Positions 1 through 7,893 of a stretch of 39,054 nt of DNA are shown piece after piece. Origin of the DNA: Mariprofundaceae bacterium (lineage in GTDB: Bacteria > Pseudomonadota > Zetaproteobacteria > Mariprofundales > Mariprofundaceae); assembly GCA_030950835.1 (NCBI GenBank), contig JAUZQU010000134.1, forward strand, positions 1 through 39,054. Reading direction: 5' to 3'. Position numbers and translations under genes: made by a program. The notes below the pieces were generated by a model. The model ran no database searches and was not told where the DNA came from. It was given only the letters and a program-made list of their open reading frames with translations. Within the stretch, counting starts at the first letter, position 1. Each line of letters begins with the position of its first letter.

Positions 1-1484
1 GCCTAACTACCATCAAAGCGCGCTTGGACGCTGGTCAAACCAGCGCAGTCGCCGTAGCCCAACAATATTTAGACCGCATCAACACTTACAACGATGATTT
101 GAATGCTTTTGTGCACATCGATGCCGATCACGTGATCGCCCAAGCTCAAGCATCTGATGATTACCGCAGCAAACATGAAGCACGTCCACTTGAAGGTTTG
201 CCGATTGCGGTCAAAGATATTTTTTGCACCCAACATGGCCCAACACGCTGTTGTTCTAAAATTTTGACTGATTTCCATGCACCTTATGATGCCCATGTCA
301 TCGGCTTGCTCAGAGAAGCTGGGGCAGTGTTGGTGGGTAAAACCAACATGGATGAGTTTGCTATGGGTTCATCCAATGAAACATCTGCTTTTGGTGGCTG
401 CAAAAACCCTTGGAACACCGATTGCATTCCTGGTGGTTCATCGGGTGGTTCAGCTGTAGCAGTGGCTGCGGCTTTGGCACCTGCTGCTTTGGGCACAGAC
501 ACAGGCGGCTCGATTCGCCAACCTGCTGCTTTGACGGGCTTGGTTGGTCTTAAACCCACTTACGGCAGGGTTTCACGCCGTGGCATCATTGCTTTTGCTT
601 CATCCCTTGACCAAGCTGGCCCTATGACCCGTACCGTCAAAGATGCCGCCATGCTGGCTGCTGTAATGTCTGGGCACGATGCAGGTGATGCGACATCGGT
701 TGCTGATGCACCGCAGATTGATTGGCTTAAAGCCTGCGCAGAAGGGCAGGATATGACTGGTCTGCGCATTGGTAAACCCAAAGAGTATTTTATTGATGGC
801 ATACATGATGAAGTGCGTCAGGCCATTGAAGATGCTTTGCAAAAATGCCAAGAGCTTGGTGCAGAAATCGTTGATATTTCCTTGCCACACACCAAATATG
901 CCGTGGCAGCTTATTATGTCATTGCCCCATCGGAAGCTTCCACAAATTTATCACGTTATGATTCGGTGCGTTTTGGACATCGCTGCGACAACCCTGAAGA
1001 CTTGGAAGATATGTATGCCAGATCGCGTGATGAAGGCTTTGGTGACGAAGTAAAACGCCGCATTTTAACGGGTACATTCGCCCTTTCTTCAGGTTATTAT
1101 GATGCTTATTATTTAAAGGCACAACGCGTCCGCACCCTGATCAGCCAAGATTTTAAAGCTGCTTTTGAGCTTGTCGATGTCATTGCCACACCGACAAGCC
1201 CTGTACCCGCTTTTAAAACTGGTGAGAAAACAGAAGACCCCATCACCATGTATTTATCCGATATTTTCACCATTGCAGTGAACTTAGCTGGCTTGCCTGG
1301 GCTTTCGCAACCTTGTGGTTTTGCCGATGGTTTGCCTGTTGGTCTGCAATGGATTGCGCCAGCTTGGCAAGAAGATAAAATATTGGCAGCGGCAGCTGCG
1401 TATGAAGGTGCAACAGATTGGCATACCAAAACAGCGAGTGCCTTTGCCCAAACAGTATCAAGCAATAACGGAGGTGAAGCATGA
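1..1484 (+). CDS. gatA: Glutamyl-tRNA(Gln)/Asp-tRNA(Asn) amidotransferase subunit A (5' end cut off)
   Basis: GatA hydrolyses glutamine and passes ammonia to GatB, which amidates misacylated Glu-tRNA(Gln) or Asp-tRNA(Asn). The reading frame is open through the left window edge (codons from base 3 read LTTIKARLDAG), so the true start lies outside; the in-frame TTG at 24 is only the first internal candidate. Counting from that TTG, the amidase-signature triad is visible: Lys64 in AVKDIF, cis-Ser139 in GGSSGGS and nucleophile Ser163 in GTDTGGSIRQP. The spacings of 75 and 24 residues match those of characterised GatA. The gene ends in an ATGA overlap with gatB. gatC is not visible and is probably upstream. 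The family assignment is secure. Confidence 0.97.
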   Translation, partial: LTTIKARLDAGQTSAVAVAQQYLDRINTYNDDLNAFVHIDADHVIAQAQASDDYRSKHEARPLEGLPIAVKDIFCTQHGPTRCCSKILTDFHAPYDAHVIGLLREAGAVLVGKTNMDEFAMGSSNETSAFGGCKNPWNTDCIPGGSSGGSAVAVAAALAPAALGTDTGGSIRQPAALTGLVGLKPTYGRVSRRGIIAFASSLDQAGPMTRTVKDAAMLAAVMSGHDAGDATSVADAPQIDWLKACAEGQDMTGLRIGKPKEYFIDGIHDEVRQAIEDALQKCQELGAEIVDISLPHTKYAVAAYYVIAPSEASTNLSRYDSVRFGHRCDNPEDLEDMYARSRDEGFGDEVKRRILTGTFALSSGYYDAYYLKAQRVRTLISQDFKAAFELVDVIATPTSPVPAFKTGEKTEDPITMYLSDIFTIAVNLAGLPGLSQPCGFADGLPVGLQWIAPAWQEDKILAAAAAYEGATDWHTKTASAFAQTVSSNNGGEA

Positions 1485-2908
1485 GCTGGGAAGTTGTAAT
1501 TGGATTAGAAGTACACTGTCAAATTAACACCAAAACCAAAGCATTTTGTGCTTGCTCCACTGCATTTGGTGCCGAGCCAAACACGCAAACATGCCCTGTT
1601 TGCTTGGGTATGCCAGGGCAATTGCCTGTATTAAATGATGTTGCAGCGCGCAAAACCATTTTGACGGGTTTAGCTATCAATGGCAACATCAATTTAGAGT
1701 CTAAATTTGATAGGAAAAACTATTTCTACCCTGATTTACCCAAAGGTTATCAGATTTCTCAATTTGCTGTGCCTATTGTTGAAGGTGGTTATATCGACAT
1801 CCCCACCAAAAATGGCGAAAAACGTCTTGGTGTGACCCGTATTCATATGGAAGAAGATGCAGGAAAATCCATGCACGAAGGGCTAGATGCTGTTTCGCAT
1901 ATTGATTTGAATCGCTCTGGTATTCCGCTGATGGAAATCGTTTCTGAGCCTGATATGCGCTCTGCTGATGAAGCCATTGCTTACTTGAAACAACTGCATC
2001 AAATCATCAAATTCCTTGGTGTATCGGGTGCAGATATGGAAAAAGGGCAATTCCGTTGTGATGCTAATGTTTCGGTGCGTCATCCTGGTGAAGAGCTGGG
2101 CACACGCACTGAAATGAAGAATATGAACTCGTTCCGCTTCATCAAACAAGCCATTGAATATGAAGTGTTGCGCCAAATTGAAATCATTGAAGATGGTGGC
2201 AAAGTTAAACAAGAGTCTCGCCTTTGGGACTCTGTAAAAAATGAATCACGCTCTATGCGCAGCAAAGAAGAAGCCCAAGATTATCGCTACTTCCCTGAGC
2301 CAGATTTGCCACCGCTTCGTGTGAGCCAAGAAGAAGTCGATGCCATCCAAGCTGGTATGCCTGAATTACCAAACCAACTGCGTCAACGCTTTGAAAGCGA
2401 GTTCGGTTTATCCGCTTATGATGCCGATGTACTCACCCAAACCCAAGCTTTGGCAGTGTGGTATGAATCTTTGGTTGCCGCTCACCCTGCCAACCCCAAA
2501 CAATGTGCCAACTGGCTTGCCAATGAGCTGCTTGGTCGCCTCAAAGAGTTGGGTAAAAGCATTGAGCATTCCCCCATCTCTGCACAAAGTTTGGCAAGTC
2601 TTTTGGATAGAATTGCCGACAACACCATCTCTGGAAAAATCGCCAAAGATGTACTTGATGCAATGATGGAATCAGGCAAAGATGTTGATACCATCATTGA
2701 CGAAAAAGGTTTGAAACAAGTCTCGGATACGGGTGCTATTGATGCCATGATTCAAACGGTCTTGGATGCCAATCAAGGGCAAGTTGAAGCATATAAAGGC
2801 GGACAAGACAGGTTGTTTGGCTTCTTTGTTGGGCAAGTGATGAAAGCTTCCAAAGGCAAAGCCAATCCAGCGCTGGTGAACCAACGTCTTAAAGCACTCT
2901 TGGCTTAA
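1481..2908 (+). CDS. gatB: Glutamyl-tRNA(Gln)/Asp-tRNA(Asn) amidotransferase subunit B
   Basis: This is the tRNA-binding kinase/transamidase subunit of GatCAB. The 475-residue length is normal. The start at 1481 is set by the ATGA overlap with gatA and by a GGAGG Shine-Dalgarno 7 nt upstream. The N-terminus has the family opening WEVVIGLEVH and a zinc-type Cys cluster (C23, C25, C38, C41 in CxC ... CPVC). The central catalytic core carries KNMNSFRF and the C-terminal third is the helical YqeY-like tail that contacts tRNA. Translation is probably coupled to gatA so that the subunits are made in equal amounts. Presence of GatCAB implies that at least one of Gln-tRNA or Asn-tRNA is made indirectly. 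Confidence 0.98.
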   Translation: MSWEVVIGLEVHCQINTKTKAFCACSTAFGAEPNTQTCPVCLGMPGQLPVLNDVAARKTILTGLAINGNINLESKFDRKNYFYPDLPKGYQISQFAVPIVEGGYIDIPTKNGEKRLGVTRIHMEEDAGKSMHEGLDAVSHIDLNRSGIPLMEIVSEPDMRSADEAIAYLKQLHQIIKFLGVSGADMEKGQFRCDANVSVRHPGEELGTRTEMKNMNSFRFIKQAIEYEVLRQIEIIEDGGKVKQESRLWDSVKNESRSMRSKEEAQDYRYFPEPDLPPLRVSQEEVDAIQAGMPELPNQLRQRFESEFGLSAYDADVLTQTQALAVWYESLVAAHPANPKQCANWLANELLGRLKELGKSIEHSPISAQSLASLLDRIADNTISGKIAKDVLDAMMESGKDVDTIIDEKGLKQVSDTGAIDAMIQTVLDANQGQVEAYKGGQDRLFGFFVGQVMKASKGKANPALVNQRLKALLA

Positions 2909-2910
2909 AT

Positions 2911-5418
2911 ATGCGAAAAAAACAACAGTCACGGCACTGGATATTCGCCAGCGTGGCTGTTGTATTGTTGTTGTTCATGAGTATCAACAAGCTCAACCAT
3001 CAACAATTATACCATAGTTTACAGCAACAACTCGCCAACACAGGCATCGCATTACAAGCTAAAAACATCCAGTTAAGTTGGATGTACCTTGGCTCCATTC
3101 GTTTGGATGGGGTGAACATGCAAAGTGACCATTTTCAGCTTTCCGCGCAACATCTTTTTATTGACCTTGATTTGGCAGCCTTGTTAACGGGCAAAGCGCT
3201 AGCCCAAGCCTTGTATTTACAATTGGCAGATATTGATGTGGAAAAAAATCAAACAAACACATGGTTAAAGCTCATAGACAACGACAGTTTCAAGCTGAAA
3301 CGTATTGATATATCACAAAGTGAAATCCATTTTGCCGAACAACATCTTACCCTTAAACAAGTGGATTTGGATATTCGTGATATTGGCAAAAACAAAAGTC
3401 CACGCTTAGAACTTAGGGCACATATAGGCGATGGACGCATAGATGCACATGGTTATTTGCATCTCAAACGTGGTGAAATCACCCGTGGTTTTGGGCGTGT
3501 ACGTTTATTTGATATTCCCGTGCAACCATGGCTAAAACATACCCGTTTACACTCTTTAAACGGTACCATCACCACCCATATCAACCAAGATTCAACATGG
3601 CAGGCGCTTGGACATCTTGCCATTCAAGATCAACAACTTAACCAACTTGAACTGCGTGGAAAAGTGCTTCGTAATATCGAAAATATTATGGACATTCAAG
3701 ATATGGTGTTGCACATTAACCAAGCTGGGGCGTTCAACATCCAAGGGCAGTGTTCAGCGTTATTCAACTGCAAAGTGCAACTGCAAAGTGAACGTATTGC
3801 CTTAGCACCTGTGTTTTCTTTGCTCAACCAAGAACAACATGCCGAGAAGCTAGGTAGTAGCCGCATCCAAGACGTGAATATGGCTTTAACATGGGAAAAT
3901 GAGGTGTTCTCCAGCTCTGGGCATGCCAAGTGGCAAAGCTTGTTTTATGACACCATCACTTTGGCTGCGGGGAAAATAGAGCTGCAAGATTTGTCTTATC
4001 AAGATGGGCATGGCTGGCAGTTAGACAAGTTAAATGTCAGGCAAACAGATGAAGACCATGCTTCGCTCTCTCTTGAGCAAGCCAGCTATGTCCAAGAGCG
4101 TTGGATTCTACCTCTACACCTGCAACATAGTGCCTTGTGGTTGCCTTTGGCACAGACATTAGAGACTATATTTAGCCAAGAATCGCCGAAGTTACAAGGT
4201 TCTGGGCTGATGCATGGTCAGTTGTTATTGCACATAAAACAACAGCAACTGCAACAGCTCAACATGGATATTTATGCCCAACAAGCGCACATTATCTGGC
4301 AACAAGTGGAAAAACCATTGGCTGTGCCAAGCTTTATTCGCGGTGAAATCACTTGGCAAGATCATGTTATTAACCAAGCCGAAATCTCGCTTGGTTTGGC
4401 GAAAAGCCGTGCTGAGATAGATTATATACGCACGGAACAACACACGGTATGGAAGTTAGAAAAGTTGAACATAGATATATCTCAATGGCAAGATATGGGC
4501 ATTCAATTACCCACATTTTGGCAAGCTTGGCATGGGCGTGTGCAAGGTGACATCATGTTCAAACAAGCTGCACAACAACGCACTTGGAGCATAGATCAAG
4601 CCACATTACAACTCGCCAATTTTGGTGATGCTGGGCATCAGTTTGATGGTGATGTGAAAAAGAATGGTCGTCAGTGGTGGTTGGATGATGTGATGTGGAA
4701 ATTCCAGCAACAGCAGGCCGTGTTCTCCAGTGTTGGCAGCGCTACTGTACGGATAAAAGCAGCGCGTTTGGATGCACAAAATTTGATGTTATTAGCCAAG
4801 ATTGAAGGTTTCAAGGGGCATTTGCAAAGCCGTATACTACACTTACCCTTTGCTGATTTTGAAAACTTTTCTAGCACACTGCAAACTTCCAAGCACGGTT
4901 TGCAACTGAGCAACAGCAAAAGTGATTTTCATCAAGGAACCTTACGCAGTAAACTTATGCACATCCGCCAAGACGATGCCCGTATGCACTTTTCTGGGTC
5001 TCTACAATTAGGGAATGTGCATTTAAAACCATGGGCGTGGTTACAACAACAATTCCAAAACCCTTTGCGGGGTAATTTGTATGCCACGTTGAACCTACAA
5101 GCCAGCTTTGATGATGCTTTGACACTACATCATTGGTCTGGTGATGGTGATGTGCAGGTCTATAATGCCCAGTGGCTGCGTGCAAATGATCATCTCCATG
5201 CAGATTCACTACAACTCAAGCTGCGCAAACGAAAACAGTTTGCAGCAGATATTAATGTAGAAAATGGACGCAATCATGGTTCAGGAAAACTTCTGATTGA
5301 TGCACAACATGATAGCTCAGGTTATCTGCAATGGTTGGGGAAACGTGTCCACTTCAGCCATGATTGGCAACACATGCAATTTACGACAAACGACGAATCT
5401 GCTATTGAAAAGCAGTAA
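2911..5418 (+). CDS. AsmA-like large envelope protein, N-terminally membrane anchored
   Basis: An 835-residue protein with one N-terminal hydrophobic segment (about residues 10-26, preceded by RKKQQSRH), which would anchor it in the inner membrane with the rest in the periplasm. The remainder is beta-rich, low in Cys, and made of repeating amphipathic strands (for example ILHLPFADFENFSSTLQTS), typical of the AsmA/YhdP/TamB-like proteins now linked to phospholipid transport between membranes. I recognise the architecture, not a specific orthologue. The start follows the gatB stop by 2 bp, so it may be translated by reinitiation; no clear Shine-Dalgarno is seen. The gene converges with tatC, and the gap between them holds only an imperfect GGCA/TGCC hairpin before a six-T run (5472-5477). 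Confidence 0.6.
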   Translation: MRKKQQSRHWIFASVAVVLLLFMSINKLNHQQLYHSLQQQLANTGIALQAKNIQLSWMYLGSIRLDGVNMQSDHFQLSAQHLFIDLDLAALLTGKALAQALYLQLADIDVEKNQTNTWLKLIDNDSFKLKRIDISQSEIHFAEQHLTLKQVDLDIRDIGKNKSPRLELRAHIGDGRIDAHGYLHLKRGEITRGFGRVRLFDIPVQPWLKHTRLHSLNGTITTHINQDSTWQALGHLAIQDQQLNQLELRGKVLRNIENIMDIQDMVLHINQAGAFNIQGQCSALFNCKVQLQSERIALAPVFSLLNQEQHAEKLGSSRIQDVNMALTWENEVFSSSGHAKWQSLFYDTITLAAGKIELQDLSYQDGHGWQLDKLNVRQTDEDHASLSLEQASYVQERWILPLHLQHSALWLPLAQTLETIFSQESPKLQGSGLMHGQLLLHIKQQQLQQLNMDIYAQQAHIIWQQVEKPLAVPSFIRGEITWQDHVINQAEISLGLAKSRAEIDYIRTEQHTVWKLEKLNIDISQWQDMGIQLPTFWQAWHGRVQGDIMFKQAAQQRTWSIDQATLQLANFGDAGHQFDGDVKKNGRQWWLDDVMWKFQQQQAVFSSVGSATVRIKAARLDAQNLMLLAKIEGFKGHLQSRILHLPFADFENFSSTLQTSKHGLQLSNSKSDFHQGTLRSKLMHIRQDDARMHFSGSLQLGNVHLKPWAWLQQQFQNPLRGNLYATLNLQASFDDALTLHHWSGDGDVQVYNAQWLRANDHLHADSLQLKLRKRKQFAADINVENGRNHGSGKLLIDAQHDSSGYLQWLGKRVHFSHDWQHMQFTTNDESAIEKQ

Positions 5419-5475
5419 TGATATGTCTGCAATCTGACGAGAACTGGCACATCTCCATGCAAGTTGCCTGGTTTT

Positions 5476-6309
5476 TTATGCTGATTCTTGTGTGGAAGTA
5501 TCTTCAGAAAAACGTGCCAAAAATAAACCCACTTCAAACAATAATAACATAGGGATGGCAAGTAGTGCTTGGGAGATGATGTCAGGCGGTGTTAACAGCG
5601 CAGCAAAAACGAATGCCCACACAATGACATAACGACGTTGTTTCGCCAAAGAGTCTGCTTCTGTAATCCCCAAGCGAATCAACAACATAATCACAATAGG
5701 TATTTGGAAGCTTAGACCAAAAGCAAATAGCAATTTCAATACCAGCGTTAAATACTCTTTCACTGCAGGCATAGCTTGGATAAGGTCAGTAGAAAATCCT
5801 AAAAAGAATTCAAAAATAACAGGGAATACGATGTAAAATGAGAATGCTGCGCCTGCAATCATCAACATCACACTGGCTAAAAAGTAAGCTAAAAAGGCTT
5901 TGCGTTCATGTTTGTACAAGGCAGGTGTTACAAATGCCCAGAATTGGTAGAAGGTAATCGGTGCGGTAGCAAACAAACTCAATACAAGGGCGATTTTTAA
6001 ATATGTGAAAAACACATCTGGCGCATTGAGGAAAATCAAAGGTGTGTTTGGCGGTAAAGCGTCTCGAATGGGTGCAGAGATAAACTCAAAGACAATGCTA
6101 GAGAAGTTCATCAATACCAATACACCAATCACATATGCCACCACTGCAATCAGCAAGCGTTTTTTAAGCTCACGCAAGTGTGACATTAAAGGTATTTCGG
6201 CAACCTCATTTTTAGTGGTCGATACTTCTGCTGCCGTGACTTCTGACCCTTTGGCTTCTGACCCTTTGCCTTCTGGCGAAGATGTTTCTGATGATGCCGC
6301 TTCACTCAA
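5476..6309 (-). CDS. tatC: Sec-independent protein translocase subunit TatC
   Basis: TatC is the polytopic receptor of the twin-arginine translocase: with TatB it binds RR signal peptides and then recruits TatA. The 277-residue protein has six hydrophobic segments and the conserved cytoplasmic motif MSHLRELKKRLL just before TM1. The first ~40 residues are an extra acidic, Ser/Glu/Gly-rich tail not needed in shorter TatCs, partly made by a 15-bp tandem repeat. The start overlaps the tatB stop by 4 bp (ATGA). It is the last gene of tatA-tatB-tatC. Tat export would serve cofactor-loaded periplasmic redox proteins; the cytochromes c in this window have Sec-type signals instead. Confidence 0.97.
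   Translation of the reverse strand: MSEAASSETSSPEGKGSEAKGSEVTAAEVSTTKNEVAEIPLMSHLRELKKRLLIAVVAYVIGVLVLMNFSSIVFEFISAPIRDALPPNTPLIFLNAPDVFFTYLKIALVLSLFATAPITFYQFWAFVTPALYKHERKAFLAYFLASVMLMIAGAAFSFYIVFPVIFEFFLGFSTDLIQAMPAVKEYLTLVLKLLFAFGLSFQIPIVIMLLIRLGITEADSLAKQRRYVIVWAFVFAALLTPPDIISQALLAIPMLLLFEVGLFLARFSEDTSTQESA
6240..6276. repeat. 15-bp tandem repeat inside the tatC 5' end
   Basis: Two copies of a 15-base unit lie head to tail at 6240-6254 and 6255-6269, identical except for the last base (cttctgaccctttgg / cttctgaccctttgc), with a third copy starting (cttctg) at 6270. On the coding strand the unit gives GSEAK/GSEV in the acidic N-terminal tail of TatC. The unit length is a multiple of three, so gain or loss of a copy would keep the reading frame. 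Confidence 0.75.
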
Positions 6310-6572
6310 GGGGGATTATCCTCTGATTTTTGTTTCACCTGTTCTTTGCTTTCTTCAATCGAGGTCTGGATGCTCTGTTTCATTTCCTCAACTGGTCGGA
6401 TTAGCTGTTGCTTCTCTAAGTCAAACTGTGATTTTAAATCATATATCCACTTGCGACCTTGACGCATGAATCCTGCAATTTGCGCAAAGAATTCAGGCAA
6501 ACGTTCAGGCCCAAGCACCAAAAAGGCAATCATACCAATCAATATTAACTCAATCATACCAATATCAGGCAT
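6306..6572 (-). CDS. tatB: Sec-independent protein translocase subunit TatB
   Basis: An 88-residue membrane protein with an N-terminal transmembrane helix (about residues 5-20, MIELILIGMIAFLVLGPERL), the TatB/TatA hinge motif LGPERLPEF, an amphipathic helix and a charged C-terminal tail. The Glu in the membrane segment and the GPERLP hinge favour TatB over TatA. With TatC it forms the signal-peptide receptor complex. It overlaps tatC by 4 bp and lies 44 bp after tatA, so the three genes are one operon. Confidence 0.95.
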   Translation of the reverse strand: MPDIGMIELILIGMIAFLVLGPERLPEFFAQIAGFMRQGRKWIYDLKSQFDLEKQQLIRPVEEMKQSIQTSIEESKEQVKQKSEDNPP

Positions 6573-6616
6573 AGTTCAGCCTACCAACAGCAGTAAAGAA
6601 AGCCAACGACTGAACA

Positions 6617-6802
6617 TCATGCTGATTTACTTTCTTTTTTCTCACTGTCATCTGTAGATTTTTTATCATCTGTAATATTACTACGAAAACTTTTGATGCC
6701 CCTTGCCAAACCTTCACCCAATGCAGGCAGTTTTTTTGCCCCAAACAACACCATCACAATCACCAAAATTAAAATTAACTCAGTAGTACCTAACCCAAAC
6801 AT
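6617..6802 (-). CDS. tatA: Sec-independent protein translocase subunit TatA
   Basis: TatA oligomerises to form the protein-conducting element of the Tat system. The 61-residue product starts MFGLGTTELILIL, has one transmembrane helix, the hinge motif FGAKKLPALGEGL and a short Lys/Asp/Ser-rich tail. An in-frame TTG 30 bp upstream would give 71 residues, but an AAAGGAG Shine-Dalgarno lies 8 nt before the ATG at 6802, and family members begin at this methionine, so the ATG is chosen. First gene of the tatABC operon. Confidence 0.95.
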   Translation of the reverse strand: MFGLGTTELILILVIVMVLFGAKKLPALGEGLARGIKSFRSNITDDKKSTDDSEKKESKSA

Positions 6803-7123
6803 AAGCCTTACTCCTTTGTTGTTTTCACTCAAACCATCTCATACTTATCGCTATTTGTTGCAGCCAAACAAGTCGCCATAGACTAAGCTGAACACCAACC
6901 AGCAGCAACCACCTAAACAGTATCAGCCTTATCCTGCAAGTTTTTTTGCCATCCATATTCGCGATTGATTGTTATATGCCACCACATCATATTGCCTTTG
7001 CATGGCTTTTTCACAGGCTCTGCATTCCTATTTCCACCCTAAAAAAGGAAAGTATTTACACGCTGATAAACATCAATCTAGCAATTTAAGCTGTGTTATC
7101 TGCGAACAATCTATGGAGAACAA
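6803..7123. other. Divergent intergenic region between tatA and lipB
   Basis: About 320 bp without a supportable gene. It must hold the promoters for tatABC (leftward) and lipB (rightward), but no box pair is close enough to consensus to call. A TTTTTTT run at about 6943-6950 has no strong hairpin beside it. No riboswitch or repeat was recognised. Confidence 0.6.
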
Positions 7124-7810
7124 TTGAACATCAAAGTAGTTACAGGCATCGTTTGCCTTCTTATGTGTAATTATCCTTTTCCTATTCTTTGGCATCAACA
7201 ACAAAGCTACCCGCAAGCTATGTCCGAGCAAGCGTCTTTGCGGGATAAGATGTTAGATGGAAATGGGAACTTTGCTTTGATTTTAACCGAACACCCACCC
7301 ATTTATACTTTAGGCACATCGGGAAGTGCGAAAGATGTGTTGCAGCGAGAGGTGGATGGGCAAAGTATTGAGGTGTTTCAAACTGGGCGTGGTGGTGAGG
7401 TGACTTACCATGGGCCAGGGCAATTATTATGTTATGTCGTGGCAAATTTAGCGCATGAACAAGACTTGCATCAACATATTTGGCGTTTGGAGGAAGTGAT
7501 TATCCGTACTTTGGCAGTATTGGGGGTCACTGGGCTGCGTGATGATAGGGGTATTGGTGTTTGGGTGGATGGTTTAAAGATTGCTGCAGCTGGAGTGCGC
7601 TGTCGCCGATGGGTGGTTTGGCATGGTATTGCCTTGAATATCAAGCCCAATTTGAATCACTTTAAGGGTATTATACCTTGCGGCATGCGTGATGCACCCG
7701 TCACTTCTTTGGCAAACTTGGGGCTTGAGGTGACGCGGGAAAGCGTAGAAACGATTCTCAAGCGGCAAGTTGCGGAGGTATTTAGCACGCTTTTTTTGCC
7801 CGCAGACTAA
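7124..7810 (+). CDS. lipB: Octanoyl-[acyl carrier protein]:protein N-octanoyltransferase
   Basis: LipB transfers octanoate from ACP to the lipoyl-domain lysine of E2 and GcvH proteins, the first step of lipoate assembly before LipA inserts sulfur. Family motifs are present: RGGEVTYHGPGQ (residues 89-100), catalytic Lys152 in LKIAAAGVR and catalytic Cys186 in GIIPCGMRDAPVTSL. The start is uncertain. TTG at 7124 has a GGAGA Shine-Dalgarno 4-5 nt upstream but adds 13 mostly hydrophobic residues; ATG at 7163 fits the usual family N-terminus but has no ribosome site. The gene sits just ahead of sucA-sucB, whose E2 subunit is a LipB substrate, so the placement is functionally coherent. Confidence 0.95.
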   Translation: MNIKVVTGIVCLLMCNYPFPILWHQQQSYPQAMSEQASLRDKMLDGNGNFALILTEHPPIYTLGTSGSAKDVLQREVDGQSIEVFQTGRGGEVTYHGPGQLLCYVVANLAHEQDLHQHIWRLEEVIIRTLAVLGVTGLRDDRGIGVWVDGLKIAAAGVRCRRWVVWHGIALNIKPNLNHFKGIIPCGMRDAPVTSLANLGLEVTRESVETILKRQVAEVFSTLFLPAD

Positions 7811-7893
7811 ATCAAGTCTATTTTGTCTTGTTTGCTGTTAAGAATTGGTCTATTAATGCACTAAGGACGTTTTAAGTTTTGCAGGAGGCAAAC

